Assembly (NCBI RefSeq): GCF_902859915.1
Contig: NZ_CADIKK010000026.1
Span: 50,640 to 114,639, forward strand
Direction: 5' to 3'
Source of the DNA: Paraburkholderia ultramafica
Lineage (GTDB): Bacteria; Pseudomonadota; Gammaproteobacteria; Burkholderiales; Burkholderiaceae
DNA length: 64,000 bases
Position 1 is the stretch's first letter. Every line of letters starts with the position of its first letter. This document shows, piece by piece, positions 27,044 through 35,520 of this stretch. The notes below the pieces were generated by a model. The model made no database searches. It saw only the letters and a program-made list of their open reading frames with translations, and was not told the DNA's origin. The position numbers and the translations under genes were made by a program.

Positions 27044-27061
27044 GCGAAAAGTTCTTTTCGC
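27044..27061. terminator. Palindrome between convergent genes
   Basis: GCGAAAAG (27044-27051) and CTTTTCGC (27054-27061) pair around a two-base centre, in the gap between the convergent FAD dehydrogenase and gntR remnant. The internal A and T runs would give a tract in either direction, so a bidirectional terminator is possible, though the minimal loop is unusual. Confidence 0.4.
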
Positions 27062-27114
27062 TCACGAGCCGACGAGCTAACGGGAGAACAGCTTGCTCCT
27101 GCCCCGTGGCAGAA

Positions 27115-27747
27115 TTACGTGCTCAACGTGCGATATAACTCGTTGGCGCGCGTCAGATGCGCGCGCATCGCTTTCGCGGCTTCGTCGCCGTCGTGTTTGG
27201 CGATCGCATCGACGATACGCTGATGCTCTGAAAGCGTCAGTTCCTCGGCGCCGGGCGCGCGCACAAGCGGCCGATAGTATTCGCCGGCCCAGCGAAACAA
27301 CGATTCGACGATCGACGGAAAAATCGGATTGCCGCTGATCTTTGCGATCTCGCGATGAAACGCCATGTCGCGCTCGATGAACTCTTCGAGATTGACCATC
27401 GATGCCCGGTGCTGGGCCACGCTCAATTGCAGCCGCGCGACATCCTCTTCGGTTGCACGTTCGGCGGCCATGCGTGCGGTGCCCGTCTCCAGAAACAGGC
27501 GCGCGTGCTTCAGATGCTCCAGCATGTCAGGATGCGTGCGCAACAGATGCATGGCGCCGCCGGCGATCTGTCCGATTAGCCGGTCCGCCGTGGGCACGAC
27601 GACTCGCGCCCGTTCGCCGTGCACGATCTCGACGATGCCCGAACGTTCGAGCGTCTGTAACGCCTCTCTGACAGCCGGCCGGCCGACGCCATAGATTTCC
27701 ATCAGTTCGCGTTCCGACGGCCGCCACTCGCGCCCACGACCGTCAAA
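27115..27747 (-). pseudogene. GntR/FadR-family regulator, 5'-truncated at an rRNA scar
   Basis: From the ATG at 27702 there are 195 residues of an FCD-domain regulator (MEIYGVGRPAVREALQTLER, then HLKHARLFLETGTARMAAER and AFHREIAKISGNPIFPSI). The frame stays open upstream and still encodes WRPSERELMEIYG, the end of the family's usual PSERELM element, so the native protein began further upstream. That part is gone: from 27748 the DNA is 16S rRNA sequence. The first helices of the winged-helix domain are missing, so DNA binding is probably lost. Confidence 0.75.
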
Positions 27748-27827
27748 CCTACCGTGGTGACCGTCCTCCTTGCGGTTAGACTAGCCACTTCTGGTAAAAC
27801 CCACTCCCATGGTGTGACGGGCGGTGT
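27748..27827 (-). rRNA. 16S rRNA 3'-region fragment (about 80 bp)
   Basis: Read on the minus strand, the segment begins ACACCGCCCGTCACACC and continues through GGGAGTGGGTTTTACC and AGAAGTGGCTAGTC to GGTCACCACGGTAGG. This is the universal 1400-region and variable helix 44 of 16S rRNA in its Burkholderia form, as I remember it, without a mismatch I can detect. Only about 80 bases are present; no rRNA operon surrounds them. It directly abuts a 23S fragment on the opposite strand. Confidence 0.85.
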
Positions 27828-27892
27828 AGCCTGCGAAAAGCTTCGGGGAGCTGGCAAACGAGCTTTGATCCGAAGATGTCCGAATGGGGAAA
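27828..27892 (+). rRNA. 23S rRNA 5'-region fragment (about 65 bp)
   Basis: The plus strand reads AGCCTGCGAAAAGCTTCGGG, GAGCTGGCAAACGAGC, then GATGTCCGAATGGGGAAA, which is the 5' domain of Burkholderia-type 23S rRNA (roughly the region around E. coli position 60-125). I see one difference from the sequence I remember (CCGAAG for CCGGAG). It is head-to-head with the 16S fragment, an arrangement no intact rRNA operon has. Confidence 0.82.
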
Positions 27893-27975
27893 TCCTATCG
27901 GTCAACCCGATTTGTGAAATATTTTTTTCATCCTCTCGACAGTGCGCCAGGAAAGCGGGGGATAGACCTCTTCTG

Positions 27976-28107
27976 TCACTGGCTATCTTCGATGGCCAAC
28001 GGTCGGTTCAAGTTCTTGCGCGCGTAGTCCAACATGCTCTGAATATGGTCAGACTTCGGCGCGAGGTCGAGTACTTCGAATGCTTTTACTGCCCTGTCGA
28101 TCTGCAT
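27976..28107 (-). pseudogene. GlxA/AraC-type regulator fragment
   Basis: A 43-codon frame encodes AVKAFEVLDLAPKSDHIQSM and LDYARKNLNRPLAIEDS, which looks like the segment just before the AraC-type helix-turn-helix of GlxA-family regulators (normally above 300 residues). It stops where the HTH should begin. With the rRNA scar 85 bp away it is probably debris of the same rearrangement. The remaining sequence up to 28488 holds no other recognisable gene, only the leader of the SDR gene. Confidence 0.5.
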
Positions 28108-28488
28108 TGATTCGCATTGCCAACAAAATTTCCTGACAACCCGGTCCAGTCTTTACGCAGGTGTCAACGACAAAACGCACCCTCCGTATCCGCAATCGCA
28201 GCAACGCAAAAAGCGCTAACCGATGCCGGCATCAATGACCAATGTCCAGCACGGTCAGCCCATCCCGGCGCAATATGAATCGAGCGCGCCTTCGATTCTC
28301 CAGACGTTTGCCCCGCCACGGTTGACCGACCGACGCATCCGCCCCACCACGCATTTGTAACTGGCACGCACGACTGTTTGTCCATGGCGGGTATTCGAAT
28401 CCAGCGCCAATGCGCCTAGATTTCATACCCATCGGAGCCTTAGTCCGATCCGCATCTGAACCCAAGCAACTCATCTGGAGCTTCAATC

Positions 28489-29199
28489 ATGAGCACGTCA
28501 CAAAAAGTCGTCGTCGTAACCGGCGCATCGCAAGGCATTGGCGCCGAGGTAGTAAAGGCGTTTCGAAAGCTCGATTACCGCGTCGTCGCAACCGCACGTT
28601 CGATCAAACCATCGGACGATCCGAACATCCTGACCGTCGCCGGCGATATTGGCGACCCGACCACCGCCAAACGTGTCATTTCCGAAGGTGTTGCAAAGTT
28701 TGGCCAGATCGACACGCTGGTGAACAACGCCGGCATCTTTGTTGCAAAGCCCTTTACCCAGTACACCGCTGAAGACTACGCTGCGGTGATGAGTGTGAAT
28801 GTCGCGGGCTTCTACTACGTCACGCAACTCGCCATCGCAGAAATGGAGAAGCATTCGAGGGGTCACGTGGTTAGCGTGACCACTACCCTCGCCGACCATG
28901 CTATCGACGGTGTGCCTTCCGTGTTGGCTTCCCTGACCAAGGGCGGCCTGAACGCCGCCACGAAGTCGCTGGCGATCGAGTACGCCAAGAAAGGTATTCG
29001 TGCGAATGCGGTTTCGCCGGGGATCATCAAGTCGCCGATGCATGCGCCGGAAACCCACGCAGCGCTGGGCGCCCTTCATCCGATGGGCCACATGGGCGAG
29101 ATGAGCGATATCGTCAACGCGATCCTGTTCCTCGATGCCGCACCGTTCATCACGGGCGAAATCCTGCACGTCGACGGCGGACAGAGCGCCGGCCACTGA
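28489..29199 (+). CDS. SDR-family protein lacking the catalytic tyrosine
   Basis: This 236-residue short-chain dehydrogenase fold has the cofactor loop TGASQGIGAEVV, NNAGIF, Ser129, Lys151 and ITGEILHVDGG. The Tyr of the YxxxK motif is absent: the position four residues before Lys151 is Ala147 (VLASLTKGG). It may therefore use another mechanism or have a non-redox role. It heads a likely two-gene unit with the tautomerase 60 bp downstream. Confidence 0.85.
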   Translation: MSTSQKVVVVTGASQGIGAEVVKAFRKLDYRVVATARSIKPSDDPNILTVAGDIGDPTTAKRVISEGVAKFGQIDTLVNNAGIFVAKPFTQYTAEDYAAVMSVNVAGFYYVTQLAIAEMEKHSRGHVVSVTTTLADHAIDGVPSVLASLTKGGLNAATKSLAIEYAKKGIRANAVSPGIIKSPMHAPETHAALGALHPMGHMGEMSDIVNAILFLDAAPFITGEILHVDGGQSAGH

Positions 29200-29259
29200 T
29201 CACACTCGGGCGCCGCTGGCTGGCGCCCTTGACATTAACCCAGGTTTTCGGAGGATCAC

Positions 29260-29496
29260 ATGCCTATCGTCACAATTCAGGTGACCCGTGAGGGCACCAA
29301 GCCCGGCAACGATGCCGTCACTGCCGACGAGAAAGCCGCGCTCATCAAAGGCGCCAGTCAATTATTGCTCGACGTGCTGAACAAACCGCTTGAATCGACC
29401 TTTGTTGTCATTCAGGAGGTGAACACCGAGAACTGGGGCTGGGGCGGATTGCCGGTCGAAGCCTATCGCAAGCAGCGTGGCCTGAAGCCGGGTTGA
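29260..29496 (+). CDS. 4-oxalocrotonate tautomerase-family protein
   Basis: This 78-residue protein starts MPIVTIQVTREG. Removal of Met would expose Pro1, the catalytic base of the tautomerase superfamily. STFVVIQEVNTENWGWGGLP matches the conserved second half. It sits behind the SDR gene; GGAGG precedes the ATG. The specific enol substrate is unknown. Confidence 0.85.
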   Translation: MPIVTIQVTREGTKPGNDAVTADEKAALIKGASQLLLDVLNKPLESTFVVIQEVNTENWGWGGLPVEAYRKQRGLKPG

Positions 29497-29623
29497 ACGT
29501 CGACACGTGCGCTGTGATTCGGGCCGAAAGGTCTTCGTCGAATGGACAAGGGCGCATTGTGGTCGTCCTTCCCGTGCGTGCTCATTCGACTGCAATGCGC
29601 AACCGCATTGATCGGTCGAGCCG

Positions 29624-30715
29624 CTAGCCCGCGAACTGCTGCAGTTGCCTGATGCTCTCCTTCAGTTCGCGCTCCAGTTGGGCAACCAGCTCTGCTGCGG
29701 GCAACGACCTCGCCAGCGCGGCTGCCTGCCCGGCCCACTGCGCGCCATAGCCGAACTCACCTGTGGCCTTCGCTGCAGCATGAAGCGCCTTCCCGGCATC
29801 GTACGCGATCGGATACGCGGGCGGCTTCGGCGAGCGCGCGTCGCTGCCGAGTGCAGTGAAACGGTTCACCATGCTTCTCGCCACGCGCCCGGAGATCGCC
29901 GCGGTAAAAGTCGTCCGGCGAGCTGCTTCTCCAAGCATCGCGCGACGATAACCGTCGTCGATCGACGTTTCCGGACAGACGACAAAAGCAGTACCCAGCT
30001 GGGCGGCTTGAGCACCAAGCGCGAGCGCCGCGGCGATCCCGGCGCCATCCATGATGCCGCCGGCAGCGATCACCGGCAGGTGGAATTCCCTGACCAGCAG
30101 ACGCGTCAGCGCAAACACGCCCAACCCGTCATCGGCTGCGTCCGGATCGAAAACGCCGCGATGCCCGCCGGCCTCTATACCTTGCGCGACAATCGCATCG
30201 ACTCCCGCCGCGGCGACTTGCGCAGCCTCATCCAGGTCCGTTGCACTGGCGAGCAGCTTGATGCCCGCCTTTCTCAGTTCGGCAATCACATCGTCAGAAG
30301 GCAAACCGAAATGGAAACTGACGATCGCCGGCTTCTCCTCGAGAAAAACCTTCAGCATGGCCGGGTCCGCAACGAAGCTCGTGTAGATCTCCGACAGTGA
30401 TGCCGGCGGCGTTGCGCCGTATTTTTCGAAATATGGCGCAAGCCACTTCAACCATTGCCGCTCGACCGCCTCGTCAGCTTGCGCGGGTTGATGGCAGAAG
30501 ACGTTGATGTTGAACGGCTTGCCCGTCAATGCGCGTGTCTCTTTGATGATCTTGCGGGCTCCCTCGGCGTTCATCGCCCCGACGCCCAGTGAGCCGACGC
30601 CGCCGGCATTGGAGACGGCCGCGGCCAGTGCGGGCGTGCTGACACCGGCCATTGGCGCCTGAATGATCGGTTTTTCGACACCCAGCAAATGCAGCAACGT
30701 ACGATTGTCTGTCAT
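29624..30715 (-). CDS. Nitronate monooxygenase (2-nitropropane dioxygenase family)
   Basis: This 363-residue FMN-dependent TIM-barrel enzyme has the motifs PIIQAPMAGVSTPALAAAVS, AQGIEAGGHRGVF, AAGGIMDGAGIAAAL and QLGTAFVVCPE, characteristic of class I nitronate monooxygenases. These oxidise alkyl nitronates such as propionate-3-nitronate, a plant toxin. It is divergent from a LysR gene 165 bp away, its probable regulator. Confidence 0.9.
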   Translation of the reverse strand: MTDNRTLLHLLGVEKPIIQAPMAGVSTPALAAAVSNAGGVGSLGVGAMNAEGARKIIKETRALTGKPFNINVFCHQPAQADEAVERQWLKWLAPYFEKYGATPPASLSEIYTSFVADPAMLKVFLEEKPAIVSFHFGLPSDDVIAELRKAGIKLLASATDLDEAAQVAAAGVDAIVAQGIEAGGHRGVFDPDAADDGLGVFALTRLLVREFHLPVIAAGGIMDGAGIAAALALGAQAAQLGTAFVVCPETSIDDGYRRAMLGEAARRTTFTAAISGRVARSMVNRFTALGSDARSPKPPAYPIAYDAGKALHAAAKATGEFGYGAQWAGQAAALARSLPAAELVAQLERELKESIRQLQQFAG

Positions 30716-30880
30716 CTCTATCCCTCACCAATGCTCACTACAATATAGTCCTGATATCGTACATAAACCCTGGTTGCGCACCGAAGGCGACCGCGCCGGC
30801 CGTTGCGTTCACTCTATGGTTGATCGAGGTGCCTTTTTGCCCGACCAGGAAAGCGCAATAAAGCAGGTCATCGAGAAACC

Positions 30881-31792
30881 ATGCAGCGTCAATTTGAAGA
30901 TGTTCTTCTGGGCAGTATCGAACTGTTCTGTCTCGCCGCCGAACTGGAGAGTTTCACCGTGGCCGCGAACGCCGCGAGCGTCACGCCGGCCGCGGTCAGT
31001 CGTTCGGTCGCGCGTCTGGAAACGCGCCTCGGGGTCCGCTTGTTCGTGCGGACGACAAGACAGATCCGCCTGACCGATGCAGGAAGGCGATACTTCGAAC
31101 AATGCCGGCTGGCGCTGAATCAGCTTGCCGAGGCTGAGCGCGAAGCCACCGGTCAGCAGACGACCCCCACCGGCGTGCTGCGGATCAGCATGCCGACGCC
31201 TTATGGCCACTACCGTGTGCTTCCGCTGCTTGCGGAATTTCGTGCACGTTATCCCGGGGTCACGGTCGAAGCGCATCTCAGCAATCGCAACATCGACTTC
31301 GCGGAAGAAGGCTTCGACCTGGCCATTCGCGGACGTGCGCCGGGAGACTCCGGACTGATCGCGCGAAATATCGAGGATGCGGAACTGGTGGTCGTCGCCT
31401 CGCCAGCTTATCTGCGCAGCGCCGGCAAACTGAAAACGCCGGACGACCTGATCAATCACGACTGTATCCAGTATGCGTTGCCGAGCAGCGGCCGCAATCT
31501 CCCGTGGCTGTTCAACCTTGAAGGCGAGGTGGCTGAGATGATGACGCGCGGCGGCTACGGGTCGTCGGGTGATGTACTTGGCGGGGTGACCCTGGCGCGT
31601 CATGGGGCGGGTCTTTTTCAGACCTATCGGTTCATCGTCGACAAAGACATTGCCGAAGGAACGCTTCACGAACTGTTGATTCCTTATGGCGGTTGCTCGC
31701 GACCGTTCGTCCTGCTCTATCCGCATGCGCGGCATCTGTCGTCGCGCGTGCGCAGTTTCGTCGACTTTCTGATGGAAAAACTCGGATCGTAG
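30881..31792 (+). CDS. LysR-family transcriptional regulator
   Basis: This 303-residue regulator has an N-terminal winged helix (FCLAAELESFTVAANAASVT, AVSRSVARLETRLGVRLFVR) and an effector domain with the CrgA-like ASPAYLRSAGKLKTPDDL region. It is divergent from the nitronate monooxygenase gene and probably controls it. Confidence 0.9.
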   Translation: MQRQFEDVLLGSIELFCLAAELESFTVAANAASVTPAAVSRSVARLETRLGVRLFVRTTRQIRLTDAGRRYFEQCRLALNQLAEAEREATGQQTTPTGVLRISMPTPYGHYRVLPLLAEFRARYPGVTVEAHLSNRNIDFAEEGFDLAIRGRAPGDSGLIARNIEDAELVVVASPAYLRSAGKLKTPDDLINHDCIQYALPSSGRNLPWLFNLEGEVAEMMTRGGYGSSGDVLGGVTLARHGAGLFQTYRFIVDKDIAEGTLHELLIPYGGCSRPFVLLYPHARHLSSRVRSFVDFLMEKLGS

Positions 31793-32048
31793 TGCGTCGG
31801 CCCGAGGCGATTGCTCGATTGCGTGTCGTGATGCAGGGGCGAGCCCACCACCGAAAATCCCAATATTTGCGATACTTGCATCAGCTCGCACGACACATGG
31901 CATTCGTAATCAGATTGTTTTAGTTTCCGAAACAGTGATTTCATAGATTAGGTATTTACCCTGGTTTCTCATCCTCCTAGACTGTCCTCACTGGCGCAAA
32001 CAAACGAGTTTGCAGCCCAAACAAGACAAATCTCTGGAGGTAGTAACC

Positions 32049-32318
32049 ATGAAGTCGCTCATCCAAGCCGTTGTTATCGCCGCTACCCTTGCTGCTCCGG
32101 TTGCCGTTTTCGCCCAGTCGAACCAATCCGTGACCCGTGCGCAAGTGCGCGAAGAACTGATTCAGATCGAAAAGGCTGGCTACAACCCGGCACGTTCGAA
32201 CCCGAACGAATATCCGGCGAACATCCAGGCTGCTGAAGCACGCGTTGCCGCCCAGAACAGCGCAGTAGGCGGCATCGCCAGCGGTTCGTCGCAACAAGGT
32301 CACGCAGCAGCCGAGTAA
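32049..32318 (+). CDS. DUF4148 small secreted protein
   Basis: This 89-residue protein has a signal peptide (MKSLIQAVVIAATLAAPVAV, cleavage after VFA) and the DUF4148 core VTRAQVREELIQIEKAGYNP followed by IQAAEARVAAQ. The family is abundant in Burkholderia and of unknown function. TGGAGG precedes the ATG at 32049. Two terminator-like hairpins follow the gene. Confidence 0.85.
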   Translation: MKSLIQAVVIAATLAAPVAVFAQSNQSVTRAQVREELIQIEKAGYNPARSNPNEYPANIQAAEARVAAQNSAVGGIASGSSQQGHAAAE

Positions 32319-32385
32319 GCCTGCCGGCTTCAAGCGGTCGCTTTGCTGGAGCGCTCGCCCGTGCTGCGCCCGGCTGGTTCAAGTC

Positions 32386-32409
32386 ACTGGCCCGCGATCG
32401 CGGGCCAGT
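32386..32409 (+). terminator. Perfect 24-bp palindrome downstream of the DUF4148 gene
   Basis: ACTGGCCCGCGA (32386-32397) is followed by its exact reverse complement, then TTTCATAT. The strong GC stem suits an intrinsic terminator although the T-tract is short. Confidence 0.6.
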
Positions 32410-32447
32410 TTCATATCAGAACCTCCGCCCCGGATTCCCGGCGGCTT

Positions 32448-32479
32448 CGCCCAGCCTTCCGTGGGCGGGCGCTTTTTTT
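32448..32479 (+). terminator. Second intrinsic terminator
   Basis: CGCCCA (32448-32453) pairs with TGGGCG (32462-32467), followed by GGCGC and seven T residues (32473-32479). The 349-bp gap 32319-32667 holds these two hairpins and nothing else I recognise. Confidence 0.55.
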
Positions 32480-32667
32480 ATTCCTCTTTTCTAGCCGTCC
32501 GCCTGGCCTGCGTCGCCATTCGCCGTCGACTGTTCACGCGGGTATCGTCGTTGGACAACGCGGTGTTGCTCGGAACGCCGACGAATTTCTATCAACCGCC
32601 GCTAAGCGATGACCATGACAAATCGGTCTTGCCTTCGTCATCGCCCAATCTTGCTACTCCCTCGACA

Positions 32668-34110
32668 TCAAACCACGCCCGGACTCACATACGCTGTCTT
32701 GACCGTCGTGTAAAACTCACGGGCATAGCTGCCTTGCTCGCGCGGACCGTAGCTCGAACCCTTGCGCCCACCAAACGGCACGTGATAATCCACGCCCGCG
32801 GTCGGCGTGTTCACCATCACCATGCCGGCCTGCGCATGACGGCGGAAGTGGTTCGAGTATTTCAGCGACGTCGTGCAGATGCCTGCTGAGAGCCCGAATT
32901 CCGTGTCGTTGGCAACCGCGAGCGCCTCGTTGTAGTCCTTGACCTTGATGACCGAGGCTACCGGGCCGAACACTTCTTCCCGGTTGATGCGCATGACCGG
33001 GGTCGTGTCGGTGACCAGCGCCGGCGCGAGGAAGTAGCCGCGCGTGTCGCGTTCGACCCGCTCCCCGCCGAAGACCGTGCCGCCCTCTTCGCGCGCGATG
33101 GCGAGATATCGTTCGTCCTGCTGAAGTTGTTTGTCGTCGACGACCGGCCCAATGTGAGTGCCGTCAGCCAGCGCATCGCCCACCTTCAACGCACGCATGC
33201 GCGTTTTCATACCGTCGATGAACCGGTCGTAAATACCTTCGGTCACGATGAAGCGGCTCGACGCCGTGCAACGCTGCCCCGTCGAATAGAACGCACCGTT
33301 GATGCACGCCTCGACCGCGACGTCGAGGTCGGCGTCGTCGAGCACCACCATCGGGTTCTTGCCGCCCATCTCCAGCTGGAACTTCTTGCCAGAGGCGAAA
33401 CATTTCGCGCCGATCGCATGACCGGTCGCGACCGAACCGGTGAAGCTCACGGCGTCGACATCCGGCGAAGAAACCAGCGCTTCGCCAACCACGGCGCCCC
33501 GTCCCATGACGAGGTTGATGACGCCCGCCGGCGCGCCCGCCTCGGCGATGATCTTGACGAGCTCCCACGTGCTGGCCGGAACGAGGTCAGCCGGTTTGAC
33601 GACCACGGTGTTCCCGAACGCAAGCGCCGGTGCAATCTTCCAGGCCGGAATCGCGATGGGGAAATTCCACGGCGTAATGAGCCCGATCACACCGAGCGGC
33701 TCCCGGGTCACTTCCACAGTCATACCCGGGCGCACGGACGGCACGATTTCACCACCCACGCGCAGCGCTTCGCCCGCGAAGAACTTGAAGATCTGCCCTG
33801 CGCGGCCCACTTCGCCAATCGCCTCGGGCAGCGTCTTGCCCTCTTCACGCGCGAGCAGCCGGCCCAGCTCGGCCTTGCGCGCGAGGATCGCGCTGCCCAC
33901 CTGGTCGAGCAGGTCGAAGCGCTGTTGCGGCGTGGACAACGACCATCGCGCGAACGCCTTGCGCGCGGCGCTGATCGCGCGTTGCGTCTGCTCGGCGTCG
34001 GCTTGGGCGAACTCGCCGATCACGTCGTCGAGGTTGGACGGATTGACGTTGCGGGACACGCTCGCACCTTCTACCCACTGTCCGTCGATGTAGTTTGCAA
34101 ACTGGCTCAT
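32668..34110 (-). CDS. xylA: Alpha-ketoglutarate semialdehyde dehydrogenase (aldehyde dehydrogenase family)
   Basis: This 480-residue enzyme has the ALDH fold, with catalytic Glu in FQLEMGGKNPMVVLDDADLD and nucleophile Cys in FYSTGQRCTASSR. The N-terminus MSQFANYIDGQWVEGASVSR matches 2,5-dioxovalerate (ketoglutarate semialdehyde) dehydrogenases as I know them. It would form 2-oxoglutarate, the last step of oxidative pentose breakdown, and it sits next to the XylX-like gene in the same operon. The symbol follows Caulobacter usage and is not the xylose isomerase xylA. Confidence 0.82.
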   Translation of the reverse strand: MSQFANYIDGQWVEGASVSRNVNPSNLDDVIGEFAQADAEQTQRAISAARKAFARWSLSTPQQRFDLLDQVGSAILARKAELGRLLAREEGKTLPEAIGEVGRAGQIFKFFAGEALRVGGEIVPSVRPGMTVEVTREPLGVIGLITPWNFPIAIPAWKIAPALAFGNTVVVKPADLVPASTWELVKIIAEAGAPAGVINLVMGRGAVVGEALVSSPDVDAVSFTGSVATGHAIGAKCFASGKKFQLEMGGKNPMVVLDDADLDVAVEACINGAFYSTGQRCTASSRFIVTEGIYDRFIDGMKTRMRALKVGDALADGTHIGPVVDDKQLQQDERYLAIAREEGGTVFGGERVERDTRGYFLAPALVTDTTPVMRINREEVFGPVASVIKVKDYNEALAVANDTEFGLSAGICTTSLKYSNHFRRHAQAGMVMVNTPTAGVDYHVPFGGRKGSSYGPREQGSYAREFYTTVKTAYVSPGVV

Positions 34111-34248
34111 GGTCTCTCTCCGGTCGATACAGAATGAAGCCTCCGCCGGAACCACCTGATCGTCAGGCCGCGGCGGAGGCGACTGGAAATGCATGTGGGC
34201 TGCGCGTGACGCGACAGCCGCTCAATACGCTCAATACACTCAGACCGA

Positions 34249-35436
34249 TCAGGCCGAGGCAAGCAGGCCGCGGGCGGCCAGATTCTGATAAAGCGCGCGC
34301 ACACCAAACGTCCACGGTTCGATCTCGGTGCTCAGCCGGACCGTGTTGGTCAGCGCGCCCAGTTGCGGCGTCGAAATCGTCACCAGGCCGCCCAGGTGAT
34401 GCGTGAATCCCGCGCCAGCGGCGTCGCGGTCCTTGATCGGCGAGAACATCGTGCCGAGGAACAGCATGAAACCGTCCGGATACTGATGATGCCGTCCCCA
34501 TGTTTGCGCAACCAGGTCCGCCGGATCGCGGCTGATTTCGCTCATATGGCTCACGCCCTCGAGCACGAAGTCGTCGTCGGCACCTTCCACGCGCAGCGCG
34601 ACACTGGCGTTGCGCACCGAGTCGAGCGAGAAGCTCTCGTCGAACAGGCGCACGAACGGGCCGATCGCGCACGAGCCGTTGTTGTCCTTGCACTTGCCCA
34701 GCAGCAGCGCCGAGCGGCCTTCGATATCGCGCAGGTTGACGTCGTTGCCGAGCGTCGCGCCGACGATCTCGCCGCGGCTGTTCACCGCCAGTACGATCTC
34801 CGGCTCCGGATTGTTCCAGGTCGAAGCCGCGAGCAGCCCTACGTCAGCGCCGAAACCGACCGCCGACATCGGCTGCGACTTCGAGAACACTTCCGCGTCC
34901 GGGCCAATGCCCACTTCCATGTATTGCGACCACGCACCGCGCCGCTCGAGTTCGGCCTTCAGCTTCAGCGCGGCGTCCGAGCCCGGCTCGATTTTCGACA
35001 GGTCCGTACCGATCATCGAAGCGATGGTCTCGCGGACTTCCTTCGCCTTCGCCGGATCGCCGCCCGCCTGCTCTTCGATGACGCGTTCGATCAGGCTCAC
35101 GGCGAACGTGACACCGCACGCCTTGATCGCCTGAATGTCGCACGGCGCGAGCAATCGCGCGGCCGGCACGGCGGCGCCGGGCAGGTTGGACGCGATCAGC
35201 TGCGCGACGGCGCCAAGCGACACGCCAGGCGCAGTACGCGCGACCTGCGCGGCGTTCTCGCGATCGAACAGGTCTGCCGTCGTCGGCACGGTTGCGGTGA
35301 TGTCGAACACCTCGCCGCCACGCACGACGACCACGCACGGGCCTTCATGCTGGTCAGTCTTGCGCCACACGCGCCCCACGAGCAGCGCCTGGCCAAGATC
35401 GTCCGGGAGGAAACTGGATTGAGTAGTTGCGGACAT
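34249..35436 (-). CDS. xylX: 2-keto-3-deoxy-pentonate dehydratase, FAH family (XylX-like)
   Basis: This 395-residue protein has a fumarylacetoacetate-hydrolase fold with metal-site elements NNPEPEIVLAVNSRG, LGNDVNLRDIEGRSAL and the C-terminal LGALTNTVRLSTEIEPW. Its length and its place beside xylose dehydrogenase and ketoglutarate semialdehyde dehydrogenase identify it as the dehydratase turning 2-keto-3-deoxyxylonate (or arabonate) into the semialdehyde. The start at 35436 (MSATTQSS) is preferred over a 19-residue longer frame. Confidence 0.8.
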   Translation of the reverse strand: MSATTQSSFLPDDLGQALLVGRVWRKTDQHEGPCVVVVRGGEVFDITATVPTTADLFDRENAAQVARTAPGVSLGAVAQLIASNLPGAAVPAARLLAPCDIQAIKACGVTFAVSLIERVIEEQAGGDPAKAKEVRETIASMIGTDLSKIEPGSDAALKLKAELERRGAWSQYMEVGIGPDAEVFSKSQPMSAVGFGADVGLLAASTWNNPEPEIVLAVNSRGEIVGATLGNDVNLRDIEGRSALLLGKCKDNNGSCAIGPFVRLFDESFSLDSVRNASVALRVEGADDDFVLEGVSHMSEISRDPADLVAQTWGRHHQYPDGFMLFLGTMFSPIKDRDAAGAGFTHHLGGLVTISTPQLGALTNTVRLSTEIEPWTFGVRALYQNLAARGLLASA

Positions 35437-35520
35437 GGGAATAGATTTCTTCAGGAAAGTTGGAAGACCAGGAGGGCCGGGCTCGATCTGCAATCTGAGC
35501 CCGGCCCTGCAACCTGCACG

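Noticed and set aside
27754..28110. 118-codon plus-strand ORF across the rRNA scar
   Set aside because: It translates rRNA fragments and the antisense of a regulator remnant; not a gene.
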